A stretch of 32,069 nt of DNA from Alphaproteobacteria bacterium (GCA_005885285.1 VAZG01000195.1:1-32069); one strand, 5' to 3'. Shown: positions 8,761-18,407, counted from the stretch's first letter. Notes: generated from the letters alone by a model not told the origin. Made by a program: numbers and translations.

Positions 8761-9549
8761 TCAGCGGTTCGCCGGCGCATCCGGCATGATCTGCAGCAGC
8801 GATTCCGGCGTGACCGAGATTTGTCCGGTAAACGGCCGGTCGTGAGCTGCAATCAGCAATACTGAGGCGGCCACGCCGGTCGCAAACAGGCCCATTGCAA
8901 CGGCAGACGCCAGCCGGTCGTCGCAGTGGACCAACGCGATCGCTAGCAACGCGCACACGGCCTGGAGATAGAGGCAAGACCATTTGACGAAATTGACTTC
9001 GGAGCGGCTTATGATGATCCGCTGCCGACGTGCATCCAATGCCGTCTCGATCGCGCTCGTGATCTCGCGCTGCGCGGTCTGCTGACCTGGAGCGGCCGTC
9101 GTCAGCGAGAGAACGAGTTGCAGGGCCTCCGCGAGCGGGCGCGGCGTGGTTTTGAGCGAGGCCGTTTGGCGAGCCATTAGTGGCCACTCCACCGCCGCGG
9201 TTTCCTCGATGTAGGCTCGAATAAGGCTACGCAATCGGGTCTCGGGCTCACCTCCGAAACTGCTGGCGAAAACCACGGCCGATCTCAACGCGCTGGCTTC
9301 GCGGCTGACCGCAGCGCTTGCGCGATCACTGTCGCTCCAGACCTGTGCTGCGGTGAAGGCGATGAATAGGCCGAAAATGATGCCGAGCACCGGCAGCATG
9401 CCCGGAGAAATCGCCTTGAACGACTTGGCCCGCTCGCCGACCGCCAGCGTCGCGATGGCGGCGTAGACCGCGGCCGCCAGCAGATAGGTGAAGCCGAAAA
9501 CCACCAGCGCCATCCATGGCACCGGCAGATTATGTAACCAGTCGCTCAT
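8761..9549 (-). CDS. DUF4239-like (bestrophin-like domain) membrane protein
   Basis: N-terminal TM segments, LGIIFGLFIAFTAAQVWSDSDRASAAVSREASALR motif, C-terminal TM segments. MSDWLHNLP start chosen. Confidence 0.75.
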   Translation of the reverse strand: MSDWLHNLPVPWMALVVFGFTYLLAAAVYAAIATLAVGERAKSFKAISPGMLPVLGIIFGLFIAFTAAQVWSDSDRASAAVSREASALRSAVVFASSFGGEPETRLRSLIRAYIEETAAVEWPLMARQTASLKTTPRPLAEALQLVLSLTTAAPGQQTAQREITSAIETALDARRQRIIISRSEVNFVKWSCLYLQAVCALLAIALVHCDDRLASAVAMGLFATGVAASVLLIAAHDRPFTGQISVTPESLLQIMPDAPANR

Positions 9550-9694
9550 CGCTCGCTCACCAAACCCCTCAAGCCCGGGATATGGTCCTACCACATCCTT
9601 GGAGAACTCGGTTGAGCGTCGGCGGGATTTGGTGCTGGACGGTCACCTGCGTTCAGACCCGAAAACAGCTCCGCCTTGACTTTTATAAGCTTAC

Positions 9695-9729
9695 AGCGCG
9701 ATGACGATCTAACTTAATCTCATCGCGCT
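9695..9729. terminator. Perfect 10-bp inverted repeat, terminator/REP-like
   Basis: AGCGCGATGA (9695-9704) pairs with TCATCGCGCT (9720-9729) across a 15-nt loop, 3' of the smORF. Confidence 0.5.
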
Positions 9730-9741
9730 TTAGTCGCCGAA

Positions 9742-9912
9742 TCAATCGAACAGCACCTTGGTTCGCGCCTCGTTGCGGACCAATCCGTCGATTTCAGCAA
9801 GCGCCATCGCGCCCCTCAATTCATCGAGCCAGTCCAGAAATTTGTCGATCAGGTGCTCCGGGCTCATAGAAAGAGCCGCGACCCTCATCCGCTCTGCGAG
9901 CTGATTCATCAT
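9742..9912 (-). CDS. Putative 56-aa small protein (not in the ORF track, below its length cutoff)
   Basis: Translation MMNQLAERMRVAALSMSPEHLIDKFLDWLDELRGAMALAEIDGLVRNEARTKVLFD*. Purine-rich SD (GAGAGGGG) 5-6 nt before ATGATG, stem-loop downstream. Confidence 0.6.
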   Translation of the reverse strand: MMNQLAERMRVAALSMSPEHLIDKFLDWLDELRGAMALAEIDGLVRNEARTKVLFD

Positions 9913-9916
9913 CGAT

Positions 9917-9959
9917 CCCCTCTCATTCGAGAATGAGCTACCCCCCTCTCATCCGATGA
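9917..9959. promoter_or_regulatory. Duplicated palindrome plus SD-like element upstream of the smORF
   Basis: Direct repeat CCCCTCTCAT at 9917-9926 and 9943-9952. Palindromes CTCATTC-GA-GAATGAG (9922-9937) and TCATC-C-GATGA (9949-9959). Confidence 0.45.
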
Positions 9960-10026
9960 ATCACTTTCTCACGCATTCGCCAAAGCGCGAAGCGGAGAGT
10001 TAATAGATGGTAAATGCAGGCGATAA

Positions 10027-10776
10027 CTAGATCAACTTCATCCCCTTCAGACTCGCGTGCCCGTTCTTGCCGACGATGATGTGGTCGTGCACCGATATTC
10101 CGAGTGGGGTGGCGATCTCGATGATCGCGCGGGTCATCTGGATGTCGGCCTGCGACGGCGAGGGATCGCCGGAGGGATGGTTGTGCACCAGGATGATTGC
10201 GGTTGCCGACAATTCGAGCGCGCGCTTGATCACCTCGCGCGGATAGACTGGCGTATGGTCGACGGTGCCGACCTGCTGCACCTCGTCCGCGATCAATTGA
10301 TTGCGCTTGTCGAGAAACAGCAAGCGAAATTGCTCCTTGTCGGCGAACGCCATGCTGGTGCGGCAATAGCCGATCACGTCGTTCCACGATGACAGCAATG
10401 TGCGTTGTCGCAATTCACCCTTGGCGATGCGGGTCGCGGCTGCCGCGATCAGCTTGATCTGGCTGATCGAGGCGTCGCCGATGCCTTCGACTTCGCGAAG
10501 CCGCACCTCCGGCGCATGCATGACCTCGGCAAACGAGCCGAATTTCTTCAACAATGATTTGGCAAGCGGCTTGGTGTCGCGCCGGGGCAGGCTCGCGAAC
10601 AACGCCATTTCCAACAGTTCATAGTCGCTCAAGGCATCCGGCCCGGCGCTATGAAAGCGCTCGCGCAGCCGCTGGCGATGGCCGTGGTAATGCGGCGTCT
10701 CGGCGGGCGCGTCTTCCGGCTTCTCGGTCTTCGCGGGCATCGCCGATAACCAAGCCGAGCCACGCAGGTTTTGCAA
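10027..10776 (-). CDS. radC: RadC family protein (JAB/MPN domain)
   Basis: HxH motif ...[25 protein letters not shown]...HDHIIVG, HhH-like [20 protein letters not shown]. Start may be MPAKTEK at 10740. Confidence 0.93.
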   Translation of the reverse strand: MQNLRGSAWLSAMPAKTEKPEDAPAETPHYHGHRQRLRERFHSAGPDALSDYELLEMALFASLPRRDTKPLAKSLLKKFGSFAEVMHAPEVRLREVEGIGDASISQIKLIAAAATRIAKGELRQRTLLSSWNDVIGYCRTSMAFADKEQFRLLFLDKRNQLIADEVQQVGTVDHTPVYPREVIKRALELSATAIILVHNHPSGDPSPSQADIQMTRAIIEIATPLGISVHDHIIVGKNGHASLKGMKLI

Positions 10777-10812
10777 CCGGGAAGTGCGGCGCGCGCCCAG
10801 CGTCCGGCAGGT

Positions 10813-11634
10813 TTATGCCGCCGGCGGCTTCTCGCCATGGCGCTGTGACAGCGTGAAGATCTCGACGCCGCTCGCGGTCACGCCGACCGAGTGCTCGAAC
10901 TGTGCCGACAGCGAACGATCGCGCGTCACCGCGGTCCAGCCGTCGGACAGGATCTTCACATGCGGCTTGCCGAGATTGATCATCGGCTCGATGGTGAAGA
11001 ACATGCCGGGTTTGAGCGTCACGCCTTCGCCCGGCCGGCCGATATGGATGATGTTCGGCTCGTCGTGGAACAGCCGGCCCAATCCGTGGCCGCAGAAATC
11101 GCGCACCACGCTCATGCCCTGCGGTTCGACAAAACTCTGGATGGCGTGCCCGATATCACCGGTGGTGGCGCCGGGCTTCACCGCGGCGATGCCGCGCATC
11201 ATCGCTTCGTAGGTCACCTCGATCAGCCGCTCGGCCTTCCGCGCGATCGGCGCAATCGCATACATCCGGCTGGAATCGCCGTACCAGCCCTCGAGGATGA
11301 AGGTCACGTCGATATTGACGATGTCGCCCTCCTTCAACGCGCGGTCGCCGGGCATGCCGTGGCAGACCACGTGGTTGATCGAGGTGCAGGTCGAATAGCG
11401 GTAGCCGCGATACATCAGCGTCGCCGGGTAGGCGTCGTTGCTGAACGCGAACTCGCGGACGAATTCGTCGATCCGCGACGTCGGTACGCCCGCTTTCACG
11501 ATATCGGTCAGCTCATCGAGGCATTTCGCCACCAGCGCGCCCGCCTTGCGCATGCCGGCGAAGCCGCTTGCGCCGTGCAGCTTGATCTGTCCTGTCTTGC
11601 GTAAGGAGACGTCGGTGGCTTCGATGTAGCTCAT
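10813..11634 (-). CDS. map: Type I methionine aminopeptidase
   Basis: STCTSINHVVCHGMPGDRALKEGDIVNIDVT, CGHGLGRLFHDEPNI, MFFTIEPMIN motifs. Confidence 0.96.
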   Translation of the reverse strand: MSYIEATDVSLRKTGQIKLHGASGFAGMRKAGALVAKCLDELTDIVKAGVPTSRIDEFVREFAFSNDAYPATLMYRGYRYSTCTSINHVVCHGMPGDRALKEGDIVNIDVTFILEGWYGDSSRMYAIAPIARKAERLIEVTYEAMMRGIAAVKPGATTGDIGHAIQSFVEPQGMSVVRDFCGHGLGRLFHDEPNIIHIGRPGEGVTLKPGMFFTIEPMINLGKPHVKILSDGWTAVTRDRSLSAQFEHSVGVTASGVEIFTLSQRHGEKPPAA

Positions 11635-11746
11635 GTGCGGGTCTGGTCTCGATGGCTCTAGTTTCGCCGGGAACTGTTGATTTGCAAGCCAAATCTGGAG
11701 CCTAATTTAATGATCGCAGCGGTCAGCGCAAGCCAAGCTTGTGGGG

Positions 11747-13069
11747 TCAGCCCGACGCCTCCACCACGTTCTCGACCGGCAGCGCGCCGCCATGAATCCT
11801 GAGCTCCCGCACCGGATAGGGCACCCTGATGCCCTCGCGCTTGAACACGTCCCACAGCGCCAGCATCACCTCGCTCTTCACATTGTCCATGCCGTCGGGA
11901 TCACCGATCCAGAAGGTCAAGGCAAACTTCATCCCGGCCTCGGCGAATTCGGTCAGTATGCAATTCGGTGGCTTGCCCTTGGTGGCACGCGGGGCCGCGG
12001 CTGCGACTTCGGCAGCCAATTTGCAGACCAGCCGCGGATCGGCGTCGTAATTGGTGCCGAAGGTGACCTTCACCAGCGTATTTTTGTCGGTATAGGTCCA
12101 GTTGGTGACCTTTTGCGTCACCAGGTCCTCGTTCGGGATCAGGAACTCGCGCCCGTCGCCGGCGGCGACCGAGATATAACGCGTCTTCATTGCGCTGATG
12201 CGCCCCGAGCTGTCGCCGATGGTGACGAGATCGCCCGGCTTCACCGATTTGTCGGCGAGCAGGATGATGCCAGAGATGAAATTAGCGACGATCTTCTGCA
12301 GTCCGAAGCCAATGCCGACGCCGGCAGCACCCGAGAAGATCGCAAGCGCCGAAAGGTTGATGCCGACCGCGCTCATCGCAACCGCGACCGCGAAGATCAT
12401 CAGCCCGACGCGGATCATCTTGTTCAGCAGCACCTGGATGGACGGCGTCAAATCGCCGGACCGGGAGATCCGTCCTTCGATGAAATTGCTGACAATGTTG
12501 CTCAGCCACAGCGCCACAATGAGCAGGATGCCAAGCTTGATCAGCAGCAACGGCGTCAGCCGCAGGCCACCCAATACGACCGAGACCGAGTCGAGCGCGT
12601 CGATGGTCGGTCCGAGCCGGCCCACGATGCTCAATGCCGCTACCAGCCATGCCGACAGCGACACCACGCGAACGAAAAACGCGTTGCGAATGCCCGAGGT
12701 GACGAGGAGGATGACGAGCCAGGCCAGGGCCAGATTGGCGGCGACCGAAAGCAGGTAGCTGCGGCTCGGCCAGGTCGATATCACCATGACCGTGCGCGCT
12801 AGCGTCATCAACAGCGCAAACACCCCAGTCGCTGCGCTGTCGACCAGGACGCGCATGAATTGCCGCAGCGGCGACGGCCAGCCCTCGGCGACCGAGGCCG
12901 TGTCGATCCGCGAGCGGATTGCCGCGCCCGCTGCGAAGGCGATCCCGGCGCCCACCATGACCAGACCGAGCTGCAGATAGAACCAGGGCGAGGAGACCTC
13001 GGCGCCGACCGAGCGCGCCGCGGAATGCAGGAAGTCAATGATGTCGTGGAGGTCCAGGTCCATCGCCAA
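11747..13069 (-). CDS. MscS family mechanosensitive ion channel
   Basis: Multiple TM segments, AGVGIGFGLQKIVANFISGIILLADKSVKPGDLVTIGDSSGRI core. Start may be MDLDLHD at 13063. Confidence 0.93.
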   Translation of the reverse strand: MAMDLDLHDIIDFLHSAARSVGAEVSSPWFYLQLGLVMVGAGIAFAAGAAIRSRIDTASVAEGWPSPLRQFMRVLVDSAATGVFALLMTLARTVMVISTWPSRSYLLSVAANLALAWLVILLVTSGIRNAFFVRVVSLSAWLVAALSIVGRLGPTIDALDSVSVVLGGLRLTPLLLIKLGILLIVALWLSNIVSNFIEGRISRSGDLTPSIQVLLNKMIRVGLMIFAVAVAMSAVGINLSALAIFSGAAGVGIGFGLQKIVANFISGIILLADKSVKPGDLVTIGDSSGRISAMKTRYISVAAGDGREFLIPNEDLVTQKVTNWTYTDKNTLVKVTFGTNYDADPRLVCKLAAEVAAAAPRATKGKPPNCILTEFAEAGMKFALTFWIGDPDGMDNVKSEVMLALWDVFKREGIRVPYPVRELRIHGGALPVENVVEASG

Positions 13070-13282
13070 AATCCAATTTCAAGCCGCATCCGGCGAGTTC
13101 GATTCGAATAGTTGCGGAAAATCCCACAATCGAGGGAACGATGCCATCGCTACAGTACGTCGGTCGAGGACTTTGGCGCGATCGTTCGGGCACGTCGCCG
13201 CGTGCATTGCGAGAAATCGGTTGGCGTCGAAGTGTGGCGGCGATAAGGATGCAAAGCTAAGTATTTGCAATGATTTGGGCGC

Positions 13283-15076
13283 ATGGCATCACTCGATCAG
13301 GTCAGCATAGCCATTCTGCTTGGCGCGGCGCTGGTGATGGCCGGCATCCTGTCGAGCCTGCTCGCGCTGCGTTTCGGTGCGCCGTTGCTATTGGTGTTCT
13401 TGGTGATCGGCATGCTGGCCGGCGATTCCGGTCCAGGCCAGCTCCAGTTCGACGACGTCCGCACCACCTACCTGGTGGGATCGGTGGCGCTGGCGCTGAT
13501 CCTGTTCGACGGCGGACTTCGAACGCGGTTTCAGAGCATCCGCGCGGTGCTGGCGCCCTCGATGGTGCTGGCGACCGTCGGGGTCCTCTTCACCGCGCTG
13601 ATCACAGCTCCCTTTGCCAAATACGCACTTGACCTGAACTGGACCGAGGCGCTCCTGGTCGGCGCCGTGGTGGCATCGACCGACGCGGCAGCGGTATTCT
13701 TGCTGGTGCACACGCAGGGCCTGCGGCTGCGGCCGCGTGTGGGCGCGACGCTGGAAGCGGAATCCGGCACCAACGATCCCTTTGCGATCTTCCTCACGCT
13801 GATGCTTGTCGAATTCATTTCGAGCGGCGCCACCTCGCCTGCGCACGTGGTACTGGAATTCCTCCGCGAGGCCGTGCTCGGTGCCATCGTCGGGGTGACC
13901 GGCGGCCGGCTGGTGGTGATCGCGCTCAATCGCGTTGCGCTGCCGCAGGGCCTGCATGCGCCGTTCGTTGCCACCGCGGCGCTGGTCATCTTCGGCGCGG
14001 CCCAGATCGCGCATGGCTCGGGCTTCCTTGCGGTCTATCTCGCGGGCATCATCATCGGCAACCGCCCGACGCGCGCGCACAACTCGGTGGTGACCTTTCT
14101 CGACGCCGCCACCTGGCTGGCGCAGATCGTGATGTTCGTGTTGCTCGGCCTGTTGGTGTCGCCGCTGCGGCTCGGCGGCAGTGCCGGTCCTGCCGTGATC
14201 GTGGCGCTGGTCTTGATGCTGGTGGCGCGGCCGCTCGCGGTACTTCTGTGTCTGGCGCCATTTCGCTTCAGCTGGCGCGAGAAGATTTTCATCGCCTGGA
14301 CCGGCCTACGCGGCGCGGTCGCGATCTTCCTAGCCTCGATCCCGATGCTGGTGGGATTGTCGAAAGCCTACCTGTATTTCGACGTCGCCTTTGTCGTCGT
14401 CATCATCTCGCTATTGTTGCAGGGATGGACGCTGGCCCCTGCCGCCCGGCGCTTGCACGTGGCGCTGCCGCGGGCCGAGCGCGGACCGCGCCGTGTCGAG
14501 TTGGATCTGCCCGGCCAACTCGAGCAACAGCTCGTCGGCTATCCCGTCCGCCCGAAAAGCCTCTACTTTCGGCGTGGACTGATCCCATCCTGGTCGAAGC
14601 CGACCCTAGTGATCCGCAACGAACATATACTCTCGCCGACCGAGGCCGATCCGATCGCGCCGGGCGATTACATCTACCTGCTGGCGCCACCGAAAAAAGC
14701 CGAAGCGCTCGACCGCTTCTTCGTCGACATGCAGCCGAGCACAGCGCCCGATCCACATTTGCTCGGCGATTTCGTGGTCTCGGGCGAGCATACGCTTGGT
14801 GAACTCGCCGAAATCTACGGCGTGACGGTGGATGAAGAGCAGGCGAAGCTGACGCTGTCGGATTATTTCGACGTCCATCTCGACCATGCGCCCAAGGAGG
14901 GTGCTGCCCTCGAACTGGACACCATCGTGCTGGTGGCACGCAGCATCGGCGGCGGCAGGGTCAATGTCGTTGGCCTTCGCCTGCCCGAAGAAGCGGAAGC
15001 GAGCGAACCTCTGACCCGCATGCAGGCGTTCAAGCGCAGGCTCGCGGAGCTATGGTCGTCGGTGGCCGGCGTTTAG
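13283..15076 (+). CDS. K+/H+ (cation/proton) antiporter, NhaP2/CvrA-like, with C-terminal regulatory domains
   Basis: CPA1-type TM region (ILFDGGLRT, VASTDAAAVF, LEAESGTNDPFA) and soluble C-terminus with RCK/CorC-like pattern. Confidence 0.92.
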   Translation: MASLDQVSIAILLGAALVMAGILSSLLALRFGAPLLLVFLVIGMLAGDSGPGQLQFDDVRTTYLVGSVALALILFDGGLRTRFQSIRAVLAPSMVLATVGVLFTALITAPFAKYALDLNWTEALLVGAVVASTDAAAVFLLVHTQGLRLRPRVGATLEAESGTNDPFAIFLTLMLVEFISSGATSPAHVVLEFLREAVLGAIVGVTGGRLVVIALNRVALPQGLHAPFVATAALVIFGAAQIAHGSGFLAVYLAGIIIGNRPTRAHNSVVTFLDAATWLAQIVMFVLLGLLVSPLRLGGSAGPAVIVALVLMLVARPLAVLLCLAPFRFSWREKIFIAWTGLRGAVAIFLASIPMLVGLSKAYLYFDVAFVVVIISLLLQGWTLAPAARRLHVALPRAERGPRRVELDLPGQLEQQLVGYPVRPKSLYFRRGLIPSWSKPTLVIRNEHILSPTEADPIAPGDYIYLLAPPKKAEALDRFFVDMQPSTAPDPHLLGDFVVSGEHTLGELAEIYGVTVDEEQAKLTLSDYFDVHLDHAPKEGAALELDTIVLVARSIGGGRVNVVGLRLPEEAEASEPLTRMQAFKRRLAELWSSVAGV

Positions 15077-15267
15077 CGCGGACCCTTCGGCATAGCGAAG
15101 GAACCTGACGAAACCCCTCGCCGCTGTTCATGGAACCGGCCGCAATGGCGAAAATTCGCGCAGCTTCGTGATGGGGGAACCGGAACACCCCGTGCTCCGG
15201 CTGGTTCTTAAGCGTGTTGCGCTGCTCCAAGGCGCAACGGATAGATGGCTTCGATCAGGAGTAGTCC

Positions 15268-15522
15268 ATGCGAAAATACATCCTGCCAATCATCGCAGTC
15301 GTAGCGCTCGGGGCCGCGACGCCCGCCATCGCCTATGATACGGGTGGCCGCGTTTCGATGGAGCAAGCTCTGGATGTCGCGACAGATGTCGGTCTGACAA
15401 CGGTATCCCATACCCAGTTTGAAGGCGACAAATGGTACATCCAGGGCCGGGACACGTCAGGGCGATATATGGAGATGGCTGTCGACGCCGGTACCGGCGA
15501 CGTGCTCTGGGTCAACCGGTAG
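15268..15522 (+). CDS. PepSY domain-containing small secreted protein
   Basis: Signal peptide followed by VSMEQALDVATDVGLTTVSHTQFEGDKWYIQGRDTSGRYMEMAVDAGTGDVLWVNR. Confidence 0.85.
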   Translation: MRKYILPIIAVVALGAATPAIAYDTGGRVSMEQALDVATDVGLTTVSHTQFEGDKWYIQGRDTSGRYMEMAVDAGTGDVLWVNR

Positions 15523-15544
15523 TCGGGCCTGACGCGTCTATGCC

Positions 15545-16219
15545 CTATCGCGGAGACGGCGTCAGCACCTTGACGCCGCCGAACGAAGTCACGCGGCCGC
15601 GCTGGAGCATCACGATCTGCGTCGCAACCTGGCGCAGTTCTGCTGCGTCGTGGCTGACATAGACCATGGGAACGCCGGCCTCGTCGCGCAGGCGCACGAG
15701 ATAGGGCAGGATCTCGATCTTGCGCCCTTCGTCCAGCGATCCCAATGGCTCATCCAGCAGCAGCAGTCGCGGTTTTGACAACAGCGCGCGGCCGAGCGCG
15801 ACGCGCTGGCGTTCGCCACCCGACAGCTTGCCGGGGCGGCGATCCATCAAATGGCCGATGTCGAGCAGATCGGTGACGCGCCTGCGTTGCGCGGGGTCGT
15901 CGGCAAGTCTGTTCATGCGACGCCCATAGTCGAGGTTCTGCCGTACGTCGAGATGGGGAAACAGCCGCGCATCCTGAAACACATAACCGATGCGGCGGCG
16001 GTGGGGCGGGACATGTACACCCGCCGCGGTGTCGTCGAGCGTCTCGCCGTCCACAGCGATGCTGCCGCGATCGGGCGTGAGCAACCCCGCGATCACGTTG
16101 ATCAGCGAGGTCTTGCCGGCGCCGGAGGCGCCGAATAGCCCGGTGACCCGACCTTCGCTTTCGAAGGAGGCAGAGAGCGAGAATTCGCCGAGCTGTTTTG
16201 CAATATCGACCCGCAGCAT
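15545..16219 (-). CDS. modC: Molybdenum ABC transporter ATP-binding protein
   Basis: GASGAGKTSLINVIAGL, LSGGERQRVALGRALLSKPRLLLLDEPLGSLDE. Directly downstream of modB. Confidence 0.92.
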   Translation of the reverse strand: MLRVDIAKQLGEFSLSASFESEGRVTGLFGASGAGKTSLINVIAGLLTPDRGSIAVDGETLDDTAAGVHVPPHRRRIGYVFQDARLFPHLDVRQNLDYGRRMNRLADDPAQRRRVTDLLDIGHLMDRRPGKLSGGERQRVALGRALLSKPRLLLLDEPLGSLDEGRKIEILPYLVRLRDEAGVPMVYVSHDAAELRQVATQIVMLQRGRVTSFGGVKVLTPSPR

Positions 16220-16221
16220 GA

Positions 16222-16917
16222 TCAATTCCCGTGCAGGCGCAACAAGGCACGCCGCGCGAACCATTCCGACGCCATCAGCGCGCCCATCGCAATGACCATG
16301 GAGACGATCACGAGCCGTAGCGCTGCGGTGTCCCCGTCCGGCGTCTGGATCAGCGAATAGATCGCGGAGGAAATCGTCTGGGTCTCGCCGGGGATGTTCG
16401 ACACAAACGTAATGGTCGCGCCGAACTCGCCGATCGCCTTGGCAAAGCCGAGCACCATGCCCGCCAGAATGCCCGGCAGCGCCAAGGGCAAGGTCACGGT
16501 CGCGAATACCTGCCAGGGCGCCGCCCCCAGCGTTTCGGCGGCCTGCTCAAGCCTGCGATCCACCGCCTCGATCGACAACCGGATTGGACGAACCAATAGT
16601 GGAAACGCCATCACGCCGCAGGCCAGTGCCGCTCCCGTCCAGCGAAACGCGAACACGATGCCGAGATGGTCCGCGAGCCATTGGCCGACCAGGCCGCGCT
16701 TGCCAAAGGTGAGCAACAGCAGATAGCCCGTGACCACTGGCGGCAGCACCAGCGGCAGATGGACAGCTGCATCGAGAACGGACTTGCCCCAGAACTGACG
16801 CCGCGCCAGAAGCCACGCCAGCGCAATGCCGAACGGTGTCGCCACCAAGGTCGCGATCACGGCGACCCGCAGCGACAGCAGGACCGCCGTCCATTCCGTT
16901 GGCGAAATCTCGAACAC
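16222..16917 (-). CDS. modB: Molybdate ABC transporter permease
   Basis: AKAIGEFGATITFVSNIPGETQTISSAIYSLIQTPDGD motif typical of ModB. GTG start at 16917. Confidence 0.95.
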   Translation of the reverse strand: MFEISPTEWTAVLLSLRVAVIATLVATPFGIALAWLLARRQFWGKSVLDAAVHLPLVLPPVVTGYLLLLTFGKRGLVGQWLADHLGIVFAFRWTGAALACGVMAFPLLVRPIRLSIEAVDRRLEQAAETLGAAPWQVFATVTLPLALPGILAGMVLGFAKAIGEFGATITFVSNIPGETQTISSAIYSLIQTPDGDTAALRLVIVSMVIAMGALMASEWFARRALLRLHGN

Positions 16918-16918
16918 T

Positions 16919-17704
16919 TCAGGAGGTCGGACGGATCAGGTAAATGAAGCCGTACTTCTCAAGCACGGCCTTGGCGGCCGACGAGCGCAGGAAATCGAGA
17001 TAGGCGGCCGCCTCCGCCTTCGCGGTCGTCGTCGCTGCGACTGGATAGATGATGGCGGAGTGGGATTCGGATGGGAAGGTGCCGACGATTTTGACGCCGG
17101 GCTCGACCTTGGCGTCAGTCGAATAGACGATCCCAAGCGCGGCTTCGCCGCGCGCCACCAGCGTCAGCGCTGCGCGCACGCTTTCGGCCATCGCGAATTT
17201 CGGCTCGGCCGCCTGCCACGCGCCGAGTTTTTCCAACGCCGCCCTGGCATATTTGCCGACCGGCACGGCCTTGACATCGCCGGTCGCGATCTTGCCGTCG
17301 CCGGCAAGCCTGGCGAGATCGAAGCCCTGTCCGATCGCGACATTGTTGATTTCGGAATATTTGGGAGCGATCAGGACGATGCTGTTGCCGAGCAGATTGA
17401 CCCGGGTCGATACGTTGATGTTCTTTTTGCTGACGGCATAATCCATCCAGTCGGTGTCGGCGGACACGAAGATGTCCGCGGGCGCACCCTGCTCGACCTG
17501 CCTTGCGAGCGAAGAACTCGCGGCATAGCTGGCATTGACCTTGATGCCGGACTTCGCGGTGAACGCGGCGTCGATGTCGTCAAGCGCGTTCTTCATCGAG
17601 GCGGCGGCGAATACGGTGAGGATCTTGTCCTCGGCGAGAGCGGGCGAAGCGGCCGATCCGCACAGGATCGCGAAGGCTGTGAATAGTCCGGCAAGACGAT
17701 GCAT
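16919..17704 (-). CDS. modA: Molybdate ABC transporter substrate-binding protein
   Basis: KILTVFAAASMKNALDDIDAAFTAKSGIKVNASYAASSSLARQVEQGAPADIFVSADTDWMDYA. Signal peptide from MHRLAGLF. Confidence 0.95.
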   Translation of the reverse strand: MHRLAGLFTAFAILCGSAASPALAEDKILTVFAAASMKNALDDIDAAFTAKSGIKVNASYAASSSLARQVEQGAPADIFVSADTDWMDYAVSKKNINVSTRVNLLGNSIVLIAPKYSEINNVAIGQGFDLARLAGDGKIATGDVKAVPVGKYARAALEKLGAWQAAEPKFAMAESVRAALTLVARGEAALGIVYSTDAKVEPGVKIVGTFPSESHSAIIYPVAATTTAKAEAAAYLDFLRSSAAKAVLEKYGFIYLIRPTS

Positions 17705-17890
17705 TGAAGCGCTCCAGGCGTGTTCGCGGGACGCGTTGTTGCGCGCGCAAATCAGGCGTCGGTTGGATAAGGGAAGCGACGGCCGGAAAGCGCTGTTCCG
17801 GTGATCCCCTGGACTTACGGTCATCAGGGATGTCGCTGGCAGCTGACAATAACAGGCTGGAAAATCCCGTAAAGGCGGCCGTTTGTCTGG

Positions 17891-18406
17891 TCAAGGCGCC
17901 TGGTCGGCGGGCAGGATCGCAATCGAGATCGAATTCTCCTTGATGCCTGAGACCTGCAGCACGAACGGGCCTGCGGAAAGCCCGTACCTCATGGTTTTGC
18001 GGATGCCGTCACAGTCGGTGGCGCCGCTGAAGCCCTTGGGTTTGACGAAATGTCCGTCCTGCACCACGTCGACCCACCCTCCCGCGGACAAGCTGACGGT
18101 GTAAAGGCCGGCTTTGGGCGCGCCTTTGATGCTGGCAAAGCCAGCGAACGTGCCTTCCTTTGGCGCGCGCTCGGGCGGCGAGGGCAGCTTGGCCTCGGCC
18201 GATGCGGTCAGCGCCAGCGTGATCCCGTGCGATGGCAGGGCGGCGAGTTCGGCACCCGAGGCAAGCTGGGTGCGATCCGGTGCGGTCAGCGCCGCACGCT
18301 CGCGATCTACAGGCCATCTGAATTTGTCGCAGCCGCTCGGTTCTTCCGCCGCCAACGCGGGCGCGGTAGTGAGCAGCAGCAATACGACGAGAACAGGCGT
18401 GCGCAT
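17891..18406 (-). CDS. Uncharacterised secreted protein located in the molybdate cluster
   Basis: Signal peptide MRTPVLVVLLLLTTAPALA. Start codon lies 1 nt after the molbindin stop (TGA-C-ATG), indicating co-translation. Confidence 0.8.
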   Translation of the reverse strand: MRTPVLVVLLLLTTAPALAAEEPSGCDKFRWPVDRERAALTAPDRTQLASGAELAALPSHGITLALTASAEAKLPSPPERAPKEGTFAGFASIKGAPKAGLYTVSLSAGGWVDVVQDGHFVKPKGFSGATDCDGIRKTMRYGLSAGPFVLQVSGIKENSISIAILPADQAP

Positions 18407-18407
18407 G

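Noticed and set aside
11741-12802. 353-aa plus-strand ORF antisense to the MscS gene
   Set aside because: Shadow ORF. The opposite strand has a strong MscS core motif.
13091-13110. GTTCGATTCGAAT, tRNA T-loop-like and palindromic
   Set aside because: No cloverleaf can be drawn. At most a short palindrome in a divergent promoter region.
14354-14380. TGTCGA-N16-CGAC inside the antiporter gene (a second ECF42-like motif)
   Set aside because: Internal to a coding region on the sense strand. The motif is expected by chance at this GC content.
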